Assembly (NCBI GenBank): GCA_026419785.1
Contig: JAODTK010002610.1
Span: forward strand, 62,001 to 126,000
DNA length: 64,000 nt
Reading direction: 5' to 3'
From: Sclerodactyla briareus
Taxonomy: Eukaryota; Echinodermata; Holothuroidea; Dendrochirotida; Sclerodactylidae
In this document: in pieces, positions 31,190 to 44,000 of the stretch
How positions within the stretch are numbered: position 1 is the stretch's first letter
Layout of the letters: each line of letters opens with the position of its first letter
The notes under the pieces: generated by a model
What the model saw: the letters and a program-made list of their open reading frames with translations, nothing else
Database searches by the model: none
Told to the model about the DNA's origin: nothing
Program-made: the position numbers and the translations under genes

Positions 31190-31900
31190 AACCCTGCCAG
31201 TAAACCTACGGACGACTGAAAACCCTCGCCCCCCAATTTGTTTTAACACCCCTTCCCCAGAATTGACCAACTTTGCCTAACAGTGAAGGCCCCGCACCAT
31301 TAAGGTGAGACCAGCCTAGAGCGAAAGTCCCTCCTTCCCAGAAACACTCAACCCACAACTGAACGCCCTCCCCAGCACTCCTAAATTTAAGCACCTATTG
31401 AGACCCGCTATCGTCCTACCTGCACGGCGCCCGTCAAACCTAGGAGAATTCCATAAATCGCGACTTTCGACCTAGTGGACTTCATCCTGCACACACTTCA
31501 CGGAATCGGGATCTTAGTACGTCCCTGACTGTCGCCACCCCGGAGATTATCAGTGCCTATCGCGACAACCACCACCTCCTCATCCCCCACGATCCTGTTT
31601 ACACTCGCACTAATATCCTCCACCCTAGCTCCGGGAGACAAACGCTCGTACGCTTCACGCTTTCCACGCGACTAAATTTCCTGTCAACATACCGGACAAT
31701 CGACCCCCCACCAGCAAACACTGCCCTTTTACCTCATTCCCTCCCCACAGTCTCCACCCTCCTCCATCCACCGCGACTGGACCACCAGGCTCTGACTGTC
31801 GCCTCTCCTCTGTACTCTCCCCCGCCCCCCACTTCCATCCAACTGACCCCCCTGCACTGCCTCCTCAACTGCCAGCACCCTAAAATTTATTCCGAGTGTC
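31190..31900 (-). pseudogene. CR1 ORF1 esterase region
   Basis: Minus-strand pieces read KFRVLAVEEAVQG, GGSIVRYVDRKFSRV, GARVEDISASVNRIVGDEEV, VVVAIGTDNLR, and HLNGAGPSLLGKVGQFWGRG. The last two correspond to the GTNDL and D/GLHLN motifs of the SGNH-type esterase found in CR1 ORF1 proteins. GTDNL for GTNDL and several stops show decay. Confidence 0.7.
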
Positions 31901-32250
31901 AGGCCAGATCAACCACTTCCTTCCGTTGTATCCACGCAGCACCCCTCCTAACCTCTTCCCACTGACACTCAGTGCCCCAAGTCCTCCTTCAAGCTCGCTA
32001 GTCTATGACCCTTCTTACATCTATAACTATACCCATCCGCCTTATGTCCTCAAGAGCTCCCCCCTTAAACTCAGCCCCGACTGTCAGATACCTCATCCAT
32101 ATCACAACCCTGACAGTCTAGCAGCCTATCCTTTCCCTCCCATAAACGCCAATAATTAGAAGACAAAAAAAGCAATCGGTGCTTCACTATTCGTACGTCC
32201 AAAAAGTGTCTACATTTCAGTTGTACGCTCTCCGTTTTCCGATCTTCAAG

Positions 32251-34600
32251 GTACGATGACGAACTATCCCACAGTAACACCGTAACTTTGTTCAGTCCGA
32301 CCTAACCCTAGAATACGTACTTGCTACTGTGTGTCCCAAGTGCCAGATCTGTTCAACACAGCCGGGCTCGATTTGTAACCAGCCTTTCACCGACTCGGTT
32401 TAGAACCACAAGTGCAGACATCTAATGAAATAATGTCATATCATTTTGGCAAAGGTCCATAACCCGAGATCCCCCGATACTTATTTCAACGTGAATCTGG
32501 ACCCTTTCTTGTTAGAACTGTTAATCGCGAGAAGCACAACTTCGCTGGGAATTGCTCATGAGGTAACACATGTGATGGTGCCAAGGAACCATCCAGACGG
32601 TGATATCGATGAAGTACACCAGGGCAATCCCAGACAGGCCGCCAGCTTATCAGTTCCATAGCGCGCACTTCCTTCGTTCACAATTCTTTGGCGTGATTTG
32701 CTGGTCAGTACGTTGACACATCCATCATTCCCGGATCCTGCAATTCTACACATACCTGGTTAGCAACTTTACAATGCACTTTGACTCGTTATCACTTGGT
32801 TTCCCGTTGGCACAAACAGCAGTAAAAACTGTTCCAAACCAATCTAGATTTTCCCAAATTGTAGACATTTGATTTCAAAAGGTCCTCCCTTGGTACACGT
32901 CCCCATCGTCACTGCAGTAGCTTTGCAACATTTAACCGTATATTTCCCGAATTCTCTGGCTCAGGAATGATGCCAGCCTATTTGTATCGCTTATCGACAA
33001 TGATTCCGACATAGCTGAAAATTGGGAGTATCGGACAACACAGGTCGCCCCTGGGTCGAACTGAGGCGTACGCAGGCAGTTCGATGTAGCCATGGGCGCA
33101 TATGAACGGGGCGCCAGGTATGTGAGCTAGAGGGCTTTACCTGCTGCAGCAGAGTCTGTCGTCAGCTACCTCAGCGCAGCGAAGCTGACAGGACGAGGAA
33201 GATGCTCACCAGCATATTTCACAGCAGTGATGAAAGGTACCTGTACTATTCAACCTGGCAGTCAGCGAGCTTTCCTCTATTTCCCCTTGCATCTCTCCAC
33301 GAGGACCTACCGACTGTCTCATGGTGAGAGTAAAGTAACTTTGTCCGTACTCTGAACTTCATGTTAGTGGGGGCAGTATTATGCGTGGTTGTGGGGTTAC
33401 GTAATCACACTTCGAGTTGTTTACTGCTGCATTTAGGTGTCTCTAACATGCCGAGCCGGCTTCGCGTATGACTGTCGCGTCGCGACAATGGGTGTAGATG
33501 CCTGCTAATTGTTATTAGTTTTAGTTGTTCTGGATTATCACTTGGTAATTCTTTGTACTGGTGGGTTCAATGGGATTAGTATTTTGCGGTGTATCTATTT
33601 TTTGGCGAGTGGGTACACCAGTTGCGCTGGTGTACCTGGTGGTAGTACATCGGGCCGCTTTGTTCCCGTCCTATGTTGGCTAAAGGGTTACTGCGTGTTC
33701 CCTTCGGCCGAGTCCACGCCCTTGCCGAAGTAGGAGAACTGTGTTGCCTACGCTATGGCCAGTCATGTTTTGCAGCAGTAGGGTACTGTGTATGCCTACG
33801 TTATGCGGGACGAATCCACCGACAGCCTGAGGGTTTAGTCTGGATCGTTTTTCGCCCGTAAGTGTCGTTATTATGTTCGTATGTGTCTTCGTGTGTTTAT
33901 ATTGGTTAGGGATTAGTCCCCTCCTGTGAAAGTGAGCAAAAGCATGTCGTCCCAGGGCTGTGTTTCGCTAGAAGACGTCCCTCCCCCCCCCCTTTTGTTT
34001 TTGGCAGAGTCGCGATGTTTGATTGTCGAAGGGGCCCCGTGTTCACACTCTTTGCTATTGTTTTTTTTTGAGTTACCGCGTAGATATATGGATTTGAGGT
34101 TATTCTGTTTTATATGTTTTTATTTGGTGTTAGTGGTATTTTGAGTCTAAGGATTCTTGTTCGTGCTGTGGATTATTTTCGGTGCGTTGGGATGTTGAGA
34201 AGTACCCTGAGCGAGCAGTGTAGTAAGGAGTTGTTGTCTATGTGTATCAAGGAAGGTTTATCTTGAAGTGCCGTTTGACCCCCTCCCCCCCCGGGTCATG
34301 TTTCAACTGGTGAGTTCCCGCCTGGCGAATGTAGTGGTTAGGAGAGTCGTGGCGTTTTATAGAGGTATTCATGTGATTTGGGTTAGGTTAGCACCTTCGG
34401 GTGGAAGCTAACACGAGGCGTAGAAGTAATATTGGGTTAGGTTTGCATTTTTGCATATTATTCGCCTCTAGTTACGTTCTTGACGTCCTAGACAGCCTTA
34501 TTGGGTGGCTGTTGCACTACTTTTTACTCCTTCACATTTTAAGTTAGATATTTTCGGTATGATTAGTAGAGTATTTCTGATGGGTAATGTGGAATGCAGT
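32251..34600. other. Intergenic, no gene recognised
   Basis: Minus-strand frames at 32486-32753 (LAACLGLPWCTSSISPSGWF) and plus-strand frames at 33509-33861 have no family match or splice support that I can see. C-runs at 33983-33993 and 34282-34293. Confidence 0.35.
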
Positions 34601-34739
34601 ACTAGAGTCTTTTGAAATTGATGTATATATTCTGGGTTTTGTGTTATATTGTGAACGCCCAAACAGGGTGTCACGTATGCCCTCGTACTTTTCGAGGGGC
34701 GCTATTACTTTATTGTTTCAGAGTTTTAACCCTCTGGAG

Positions 34740-35336
34740 TGAGCTGTCAATACATATAGAAAACCAGCCCGCCTGTGAATCACCCTCACTGAGGCGTCGT
34801 TTAAAAGGGACCCGGTACACCGACCGCTGTACCCACCCCCATAATAGAAAAGAGGGTACCGGGCTCTCGGCCAACGAGCGCATTTTCAACGAGACCGCAC
34901 CAATGTACAATAGCGCGCTGGAAGCAGCAGGATTCAAAGGAGGCATTCGAATACCAAAAGCAAGAGAGCGCCACCAACCCCAAGAGAAGAAGATGGGGCA
35001 GAGAGGTCGATATGGTTCGACCCCCCCCTTCTTTTTTGCAAAAATGTGAAAACAAATGTTGATGCGGTTTTACTAAGATTGATCACCAAGCATCCCCCCC
35101 CCCTTCTCGGTAGCAGTAAAGTAAAATGTTCAATCAAAATAATGTCAAGATATCATACAGCTACATGAGAAATATGAGCAGGATATCAAATCGACAATCT
35201 AGGGTGATGCGAAAAAACACTGCCACAGCACGATGAGCCCCCAAAGCATGCAACTGCAGGGTGAAAGCGAACCGCCCGCTGCGGAGGACAGTGCTTGGTG
35301 ACTTCCGTTGTATACAAGGCCATACAAATATCTGAA

Positions 35337-35338
<2 letters not shown>
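34740..35338 (+). mobile_element. Penelope-like element fragment
   Basis: The open frame ending at 35049 contains NERIFNETAPMYNSALEAAG. Shifting frames then read IWFDPPL, CKNVKTNVDAVLLRLITKHP, VKISYSYMRNMSRI and KACNCRVKANRPL. This matches the linker of Penelope-like elements between reverse transcriptase and GIY-YIG nuclease (xIIWFNPPFSKxVKTNVxxxFLxLIxKHFP; VKxSYSCMxN; CNCRxxxxCPLxGxC). The frame breaks fall in C-runs (35023-35030, 35093-35103). The element stops at the (TA)n array. Confidence 0.75.

Positions 35339-35382
<44 letters not shown>
35339..35382. repeat. (TA)n microsatellite
   Basis: About 22 TA units at the end of the Penelope-like fragment. Flanking short open frames of YIYIYI are artefacts of it. 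Confidence 0.9.
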
Positions 35383-35385
<3 letters not shown>

Positions 35386-36500
35386 CTTCACTTGAGAGAT
35401 ATTGTTCTCGCTGAAAACGTTTTTAATTCAAAGGAAAAGAGAGAACATCTTGTACCCAGTCGATCAGTTGAAGTAGAGTTCCAATATGTCAGCCATGACT
35501 TAGTCTTCATATTTGTAATATGAAAGAGTTGGGTGCAAACAGACCGTCACGTCATCCATCTTTTTAACCAATAGGTTTCAAGTTACCCCGAGCGATTTTA
35601 AAAATCGAGAAATGTTTTCATATCGAAAAAAAGTTACTTTTGAGCCCCATAGGTTAATGAACCCTAAATAATGTACTTTCAAGCAATCACCATCAACTAT
35701 GCCCACAATACGACATCATGGTAATCAAATGAAAAAGTAAATACCTAAATGAATAGTTAGCTTTTGATGAAATAAGCATATATTAGTGACTTGATTATGG
35801 TTAAGCCCTACCGATTTCAGCTTTGGGGAATATTTCTTTCCATGAGATTTTTTTTTACCGAATCCGTGGGTATAATATATGCTGAAGAAACAATCTACAG
35901 AATGGGAATATGTATTCACGTCTTACAAAATGATGATAATTAAATACTCTACCGTGAAATAGGGGATCACAAGGCATATAGTCATACAAAATAACGGAGT
36001 GCCAATATACATCGCTATCGGAAGGGGAATTCATGCTGCATGGTGCCGCGTCATGGAGGCAGCAGACTGGCAATTGTTGGGGACATGACGAATCCCTATT
36101 TAAGCTAAGCGCCACTGTGGCGACAGGTATAAGAAATTTCGTGTTGTTGTCCCTAAATTATCAGGAAATGGCATTCTCCAGGATGTTACATTGAGCATTG
36201 AAACTAGCATTGTGCCCGCATACTCTAGTTGTATCTCCAAACGATTCTGTTACAACGCACACCGAATCGCGGGACAATAACAGTGCATAGGGACAAACCT
36301 CTCGCCAACATCGTGAAGAGCTCGACGGAAGCTGGTTTAAAAGGGATGGCGCCGAACTGCCGAACTGATTTATCGACGAATCAATGTCCTGATGAGAGAC
36401 GGACGTTACCGGACTGCTGTATAGGGATACTATATACTGATTCCCACACACACACCACAATCGCACCGCAGCTCGATCCGACAAGCGTTTGGGTGTTTTT
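35383..36500. other. Intergenic, no gene recognised
   Basis: AT-rich sequence. The minus-strand frame 36161-36484 is serine-rich without a recognisable domain or splice support. Nothing else seen. Confidence 0.35.
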
Positions 36501-36770
36501 TCTTACTTTGATCTCTAGTGACTTTACGTGACCCCTGACCTGACCCCAAATCAACAGGGATAGATTTATCAAGGGGAAAACACATATGAGTTCGTCAACT
36601 AAGACCTGATCAATTTATCGTATTGATAAGCCTGGCATCACACACAACACGCACACACACACACACACACACAACACACACACACACACACACCACAACA
36701 CAGGAGCGCGCGCACACCCACTGTCACGACTGGACTGCATAAATTCCTCTGACTTCGTCAAGAATCGAAA
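36500..36770 (+). repeat. TGACC-rich composite repeat, tail fragment
   Basis: It contains 'gactttacgtgacccctgac' and 'ctgaccccaaatcaacaggg', then (CA)n at 36645-36700, then 'ctgcataaattcctctgact' and 'tcgtcaagaatc'. This is the core, CA tract and tail order of the composite repeat without its head. Confidence 0.6.
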
Positions 36771-38884
36771 TCTTCAAACAATAGGTTTGCAAATTGGTTG
36801 TAGAATCAATCGTTTTTTATACCGGTTATATAATTTCCTTATGGGATTGTCCATATTTAGTGACAACTACTGATCTATCCTAATCTCTAACACTGCCGCC
36901 CCCTTTTTTGTAAGAAGATGACCAAGTATGTACTATGTCTGATTACATGAGTAGATGATTCTAGGGCTAGATTCTATAAATGGCGGATCGATGCTGCATA
37001 GGAACATGTCAAATTTACGCGAGCGCTGGCAGGAATAGTGTCTGATTATGCTGTTTAGGTAAATAACTACGCGTACAAATGGTCATTCATACCGCACCAT
37101 TGCAAATTGCTTATATGAGATATTATTTCATGAAGAAAACCCTTCCACCTACCTTTAAGCTGGTGCTTTTTTCCATTAACCAACATACAGTTTATCCATC
37201 TCAAAGGAATAAATTTATATTCTACGAGGAAATGCGCACCCGCATCCTTACCGTTTCCATAGATGCGGATTATGGTGTCAAATGGCATCCCGCTTTCGCA
37301 TCTATGGAATCCTGACTCAGGGTGGATGTACTTTCAAATTGTTTCAATTTAGAACTTGAAGAACTAGGAGTTTTCGCTGTTCAAAATATGTCACGAGATT
37401 AAGCGCCAGTCAAACTATAACGGGGTTATTTGTCGTGCTGCCACATAATCTCATTTGGGCCGACTAATTGTCATATACATAAGACTATTTGAATACCTTC
37501 TCTAAAATGAGAGGGCATTCGTTGCGGTCAGTCATATATGTGGTGGCCAGGTGATGCGTCCCATAGACAGCGATACTCAGATAGCCTCGATGAATAGAAA
37601 CTGGCAGAATAGTTTGTAAGACGGCTCGGTGTATACATTTCAGTATGTATGACGGCCACATAAGATCTATTACTTGAAATATCCAGATGTGGAGAAATAC
37701 GTTTAGGATGTTCCTTGTTGCAGACTAACAAGATACGTTTATTGGTCCCCAATACTGCATGACTTGGTGAACGAAGATCATCGTCAGCCTACACTCTGCA
37801 TGCTTCCCATTGCCACCCTTCTACAGTTTCACACCTCAATTGCTAACATTCGATCGTCAGACAGCAGAATTGTGACTAGGAACGATTGCTTGGTGACGCA
37901 GAACGTTATCTGAATGAACGCCTATCTTGGAGTGATACTACTTCGGTATTAGTGTAAGGAGAGATCTAGTAATATGGTCTCTTTTTCACTGAAAATTCAT
38001 AATGGGTAAGACACTGTTATGAAAATGGTTTCAGTGTTTCACCCAGCTAGAAAAAAAAATAAAAAGTGCGAGACCAATATCTTATGTCACGAAAGGCCTG
38101 TCAAATGGAATAAGTTATATTGGGAACTTCGCTGAAGATAGGGGACTTCGTTCGACAACAATGCCCACAGCTATGAGAGCAAAACTTAGAAATTATATAA
38201 ATGGCCAACAATCTACAAGGAGTCAATGGCGGTGCCACATTGTACGCTAAGCGACTCGAAGAAGTAAGTTTGAGACTAGACTGAACTGAGTTAGGAGGAA
38301 GATCCTGACTCACTTCGACAAGGACGTTCAAAAGAGTAGGACCCACAACAGAGGATGCCCGCTCCAATATGTTTTAGACTGTCTAGGGACCATGAGATCT
38401 AACCCATCACTCGATCTCGGAGCATAACGCGGATTCATGGAAGTCCAGAAATTATTAGTGAGCTAATAGCAGGAGCCAATCATGGAGACATGTATACAAG
38501 AAGTAGTATTCTTAAACATAATCCATGAATTCAAAAGTAACCAGAGTAGAGAGTACGGATTACTCCTAGAGAAGTCACGAAGTCATAGCCGTTACATATC
38601 CTCTCCATACCCTTTCTGATTCAGTCTCTCACAGTCACTTCTTCAGAAACTCCTCCTTCGGTGAGATACTTGCGTGATCGACCAGGACAGAAGTAATCAG
38701 CTTCTATTGTTTAACTACGACAGGATGCAGGCAATAAGAGCTAGAACTGTGTCGAGAGTTTGCAGGTCATCTTGACATGCCCATTCTCTGAAATTCCGTC
38801 GGCGTTTCCAGTTCGTCCGCTTTTTGCGCTCTGCAAGAGAGAGGGTAACACAGACTGTGGTATAAGGACGTAAGCTGGTATAGT
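36771..38884. other. Intergenic, no gene recognised
   Basis: No splice-supported exon or known repeat was seen. Open frames are short and look random. Confidence 0.35.
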
Positions 38885-39313
38885 TCATTCTGGTATATCC
38901 GGTATTTTGACTACAAGATGAGCGATCCTCGGAGACTTTGTTGGCGTGCACTCCGAAAGCGCATGCCGGCTTACCATATTACGCTCTTGGATGACGTGGC
39001 CTTCCTGCGGGATCTTCCGTTTTAACGGCATCATCGACCCTTGCCATAGAAAGGATTTTAATGCTACACGAGCGATATCATCACTGGTATAACTGGAGTA
39101 TATCAAAACAAGTGCTCGTTTTGTATCAAATGTGCCAGTAATCCCCTTTTCGATACACGGAACTGAACGTCGGACCATGAACCACATACACCCCATCTGG
39201 ACGACGTGTTGGAGGTCGTATTGAGAAGTACCATTCTTCCTCTTCGTGTTCGCCCTCCCTCGGAACCTCAAGGAAGTCGTCGGGAGCCTAGGATTGGAAG
39301 GACTTGCAGTCAA
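38885..39313 (-). CDS. 142-codon open frame, unidentified
   Basis: It reads PSNPRLPTTSLRFRGRANTK, WFMVRRSVPCIEKGITGTFD, TKRALVLIYSSYTSDDIARV, ALKSFLWQGSMMPLKRKIPQ and ends KIPDIPE before a stop. It is one of the longest frames in the window and has balanced composition. It could be an exon or a fragment of a mobile-element protein; I cannot assign it. It lies 400 bp left of the inverted-repeat block. Confidence 0.3.
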   Translation of the reverse strand: MTASPSNPRLPTTSLRFRGRANTKRKNGTSQYDLQHVVQMGCMWFMVRRSVPCIEKGITGTFDTKRALVLIYSSYTSDDIARVALKSFLWQGSMMPLKRKIPQEGHVIQERNMVSRHALSECTPTKSPRIAHLVVKIPDIPE

Positions 39314-40589
39314 CCAGAAAAGGTTGATAAAACCTAACGGTCACCTCACGCTACGACACCTGATAAACAGTTGAAATTATTTTTTGACTACGACCGCAGA
39401 TGGGACTCTTTGACCCCGGTGGCCTCTTCCAGAGGTTGTAGTTTGCTTCCTTGCATTCCAGGCACGGAGTGCATTTGCGCTTGCTCTCCGAGTAGTAGAC
39501 GAACCACTAGCGGATAAAAATCTCCTTTATTACTCGAAAACCATAGGTTGGCTCACCTCAACATAAGATACAATCTCAAGTTTGAATCTGATCATACCAA
39601 AAATAAATTGTGTTTGTCAGTCCTTGTCGTATCGATTGGACAGGCAATCCGACGTTACTGAATCAGACAAGGTAAGTAACAAAGTAATAATATATCTAAC
39701 AATGTAGGATGTATGTATGTATTATGTTGTATGTCGTATGTATGTATGTATGTAGTATGTATGTATGTATGTACGACGATTAACTTATCGCGTACGTGAG
39801 AGAACGGCCCCAACCGCACTCTCGGTGCGCGTGAACATCGAAAATTGACACTAAGCTTCCGCGAAGGTTCTTATTAGGGGGGTACTGTGTTCAAAAAGGG
39901 TGCGATCGGAGATGGCTTGCCTAAAATTGATTTTATTGCATATTATGACTATTTCGGATATGCTAATCCAAAAATGGAGTTTCCATTTTTGTGGAAGTGG
40001 TTATGCGGCCATTTTGGAATTTCAAAAATGCCGCATTTTTCAGGAAAACGAACATAACCTAATCAATATAGCACCTACGACATGTGTGAGTGGCTAATAT
40101 AAGTTGTTAAGACAGCGGATCCAATGGAAAGCACAACAAAAATCCAAGGCGGCATCTGAATTTCAAACTGGCCGTTTTTCGTCGGAAAAGAGCTGCGAAA
40201 AAAAGTGATCACAAGTTTATAGCTTTCACATTTATTGCACAATTTGACGAAGGCTATGTTCGTATCGTAAGTAATCGATTGTGTTCCATGGTGGGGTGGG
40301 GAAAACTACTTTGAGGGATTAGAACGGGCATGGCGCCCTCAAGTAAGGTTACTTGTGTACACAATCTAGGCGATCTGGCCATAATGTTATAATTTCAACA
40401 ACGATCACTTGCGGTCTGATTCACCCAATTGGTAGTAGTTCATCAGAAAATCTAAAGATCTGGTAGTCGAGTAGCGAAAGTGGAAGGTACGTCACACCCC
40501 CTCCCCCCCCCCCTCGCCCCCTGAGTTGCACGGGGGCATTAGTGTGGACTCGAGACTCACATCCGGGAATCGCAGCGGAATTATTTATA

Positions 40590-40930
40590 ATAATAATAAT
40601 ACTATTTAAAAAAAACATAGATGCCAGGACAAAGAAGAGAAATAGCAGATGACAAAAACAGGGAGAGAAACACACACAAAAACATAACAGGGCGAAATTC
40701 AGTCAGACAAATAGTGTGAGTGAGAGAAAGTTTTAGACTAGACTTGAAAGTAGTTACAGGCGGAGCCAGACGACGAGGTTCTGGAAGGGTATTCCACAAG
40801 AGGGCGCAGCAGAGGCGAATGAACGGTCACCGCAAAACTCGGTGGATGAGGCGACGTGACTTGAGCTGTTGGCAGATGACTTGGAGATCTATAGAGATTT
40901 ATATTACCAACTGAGCTATCTATCATTTTT
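40590..40930 (-). mobile_element. LINE C-terminal fragment and tail
   Basis: The minus strand reads, with one frame change, SPSHLPTAQVTSPHPPSFAV, WNTLPEPRRLAPPVTTFKSS and LKLSLTHTICL, ending in a (TTA)n-type tail at 40583-40605. Sequences of the form LWNxLPxxxxxxxSxxxFKxxLKxxLF end the reverse transcriptase of many LINEs. Only about 110 residues remain. Confidence 0.6.
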
Positions 40931-41099
40931 TGTGCAAAATTATTCGAACTTGATACACCGGCAAGGGCCAACGAGGCTTCGTTAAGTAGTGGGGTTCATG
41001 CCCCCCCCCCCCCCTCGGGATCGCGCAGCGAGAGAGATATGTGTGAATTTCCATTTGCATGACATGTCAGCATGAACCTCTGCGAGAAGCAGTACGCGG

Positions 41100-44000
41100 T
41101 GGTATCGCAGAGTATCGTTCTTGCGGGGCGAGCAAACAAGCTAGGCTCTATGATGCACAGTCCAGTCAACAGTTGATATGGTTATAAGATGCCTGGGCAC
41201 AATACCATTGGAGTCACCTTCTGCCGGTAGAGCGAAGCAGGTAGGATGGAAAAGTCATAGGGATAATTGCCCCTTTCCCGCGTTGGTCAGGGCGGCAGGG
41301 AAGAACATGTCGGAATTGTTCAGGTTGGGCCAGTTCCAATCCAGGAACTCTTGTAGCCGGAGTCCTGTTGGTCACATGCTGGCTGGAACCGGAGTGATCG
41401 TTTAGGAGGACCACAGGACGAGATTCTGTCGATAGGAGGAGCATGAGTCCCGACGAGATTTGTTTCGAGACAGGAACGGGAGGCGATTTGCAGACTGATC
41501 TCTCTTGGACGGCTGAAGGACGCAGAGGCCAGCTTTTTCCAGGTCCTTCACCTGTTGACTTCGACTGGAGGCAATCCCAAACTCTCCCTGAAAGGTCTTC
41601 GTCTAGAAGGGAGCTTCTTTGATGGCCGACTACGATGGGCTGGACGCCAACGGGACCGCACCTCAATGACGGTCTCGGCGCTCCGGGACAGTACGAATGG
41701 ATGACACGAGAAAGCTGGTCAACGTAGTCAGCGTATGGACCCCGAGGGAGATGCGGCATCGATGTCTCACTGAGAAAACCTGCTCCATCGGGTTCATGGA
41801 AAAGACCAACTCAAAAATTCGCAATAAGAAGGAAAGCGAAGAGGCGAACTTGAGTGCTACTCTTGCCACCATCGATGTCTGCCAACGCAGAGTGGGGACG
41901 GCGGAGGATCTGATTTTGAAATGGTCCTTGAAGTCAGAATGTTTCAGGTCCTTCAAACGATCAGTGGCCTGGGCTGGAAGTTTGGGCGAAGCAGAAAGGG
42001 TGGTTAAGTTCTCTTCGTCCACGTGAAAGGCACGAGCTCTGCAGCTCATTTTATGGTATCTTGCCGCAGAGGAAGATAACCTATTCAAGGCCAGCAAGGG
42101 GCCGGATTCGGATATGCACCTTATTGTCAGAGCGAATCCTCACCAAGAACACGGAATATAGGGCAGATGCCTCGTCGCGCGGTTACCTTAATGTGGGGAG
42201 GGGGGAGGGGGGGGGGGGTTTTTGTTTTTTTTTTGTGTGGGTAATACACCGACTGAAAGGGGAAGGGTGCCCAACCAGCAATGGAGAAAGAGCTTTTTTT
42301 ACTTGCAAAATTGCCTTACGTCTCGTTTGCAGGCCGGTCGCACTCGATGAGACGGCAAAACACTGTAGCTGCCCGTTCGAAGGCATCAACCGTGATCGAT
42401 ATAACCCAGGATCGGTTCGCCCTCCTTCTCGCCAACACCTGTCGGTGAGCGTGTTCAAGACGACCACCTCGGATTCTGTGTCCCACTGTCCAGAACTCCT
42501 TCATTCGGCGAAAGGGGTCGTTAGGAAGAACCCCCCCCCCCCCCTTGGGAGCGGTGAGCGGCAACTCCGAACTGGTGTTACATCTTCCCTTGGTGGGAGT
42601 CCGCTATGTTAGCCCGGCTCCTCTCCTGGAGGAGTATCGTCCGGAATACCCGGGCTCGTCGCGGAGCTATCCTGTCGCTAAATGTACCCTGACCATGCAC
42701 CCTCTGATGCGATCTTATGTGCTGCCCGACCCCGATGGGAGCAACCGCGATACTGCGAGGTTCGGGAGAGCTACTCCCCAGCCATCTTCCGGTCTCGCCA
42801 TGCGCCATTCCTGAATGTGACTGGTGGCGCCGGGCCCCTGCACGGAAGCTTGTTGGCCGACAGCTGAAGTCGCGTCGGACCCCAATCCTAGCCCGACCCA
42901 TGCCCGACCTAGCGCCTGCCCAGCGCGGGGGACGGGAGGAGCCTGTGTGTGTTTGAGTCGAATCCGCTCGCTCGAACGTCTGGCCGCTGAACATCGCTGC
43001 AGAAGCGGCTACTGACGTGGCCTTGAAATCTGAACTAGGCTTCTAAAATGCGTGTGGATTTGTCCTCCTGGAAACCGCCTTTGGCAATGACGACTTCCAT
43101 GATCCAGTGGAGCCGGTAGCGACACGGGGCTCGGAGCCGTGATAATTCCTCACGAGTTCGGACAGCACGCTCGGTTCCCGGTTTGCTGAGTTTCCCTCCC
43201 CCGTTCCACGGATCGGGGGCCGTAATCTGGAAGGGTCTCCGTAGCCCGGACCGTTGAGCCGGGTAGGGTCTGGCCAACTAAAGTTGCTGCCCCAGTGCAG
43301 GGACACCGCGACCGGTGCGAGTTTTCCCGTCATGCATGCAGCATGGGACCCACGCCTGGCAAGACTAGGCTGCAGTTCTGATGTCGCGACGCGGAAGGGG
43401 TGACTTTCGGACGTAGGAGGATTGCATCGACTCTTAGTCCCATAATTTTCCGGGCGTCCTTTCGGGAGGTAGTATCTCCACTGGAGATGCACCTGAAGGT
43501 TCGAACGATATGGATGACTCGAGTTCCCGCGCTCTAGCCTACCCAGCTGTTACCGGCTGCTGTGGCTCCAGTCAACTCGTTATGTTCCATGACTGGCCGG
43601 TCGCGAAAGTCGGTCCGAAAGTAGGGATGTGGGTTCCTGTTCCGAGATTTTCTCAGCGCCGCACGACATGGCTACTCCAGGACCTTGACTCACAAGTTCG
43701 GAGGCTCACCCGCTGAAGCCTGTCTGCCCCTCTGCGTCAGGCGCACCCAGGCACCTGTCCGTGCGCGAGCCGAACCGTTGCGACGAACCCGGTTCAACCC
43801 CCGTTATCGGAACACCTATGCCTTTCCATTGCTTGGAATCTGGCTCTTCGACCCGAACACCTGGTCCGTGTCCAGGCCGATCACCAGCAACGATTATGGT
43901 GTGCCCCCCCCCCCCTTCCCAAATATGTGAAGCTGGAAACCAATAGACGAGACAATGGACCTTCCAAGCCCCCTTTCCTCAGCTGGCCGGTCCAACTTTC

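Larger units (their letters stand above)
28245..32250 (-). mobile_element. CR1-like LINE, near-full-length copy B (inactive)
   Basis: Read on the minus strand it holds, in order, an ORF1 esterase region, an endonuclease, a reverse transcriptase, and the same 3' end as copy A (GGAATCACGGGCG, GGCTTCGG.TTCGGGTCGTT, ending near TCACTAAAC). The family match with copy A is clear in the shared reverse transcriptase and 3' non-coding sequence. Frames are broken throughout. The 5' end near 32250 is an estimate. Confidence 0.8.

Noticed and set aside
33509..34144. Forward frames 72-74 codons long
   Set aside because: Low-complexity hydrophobic translations, no splice signals or family motifs.
35161..35523. 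Frames with YIYIYI repeats on both strands
   Set aside because: Translation of the (TA)n array.
40895..40915. tRNA-like A box on the minus strand (ATAGCTCAGTTGGT)
   Set aside because: No B box at the right distance and no stem; falls inside LINE sequence.
42061..42612. 183-codon forward frame, the longest in the window
   Set aside because: It runs through poly-G and poly-C tracts and a T-run, with no recognised domain; likely chance in GC-rich sequence.
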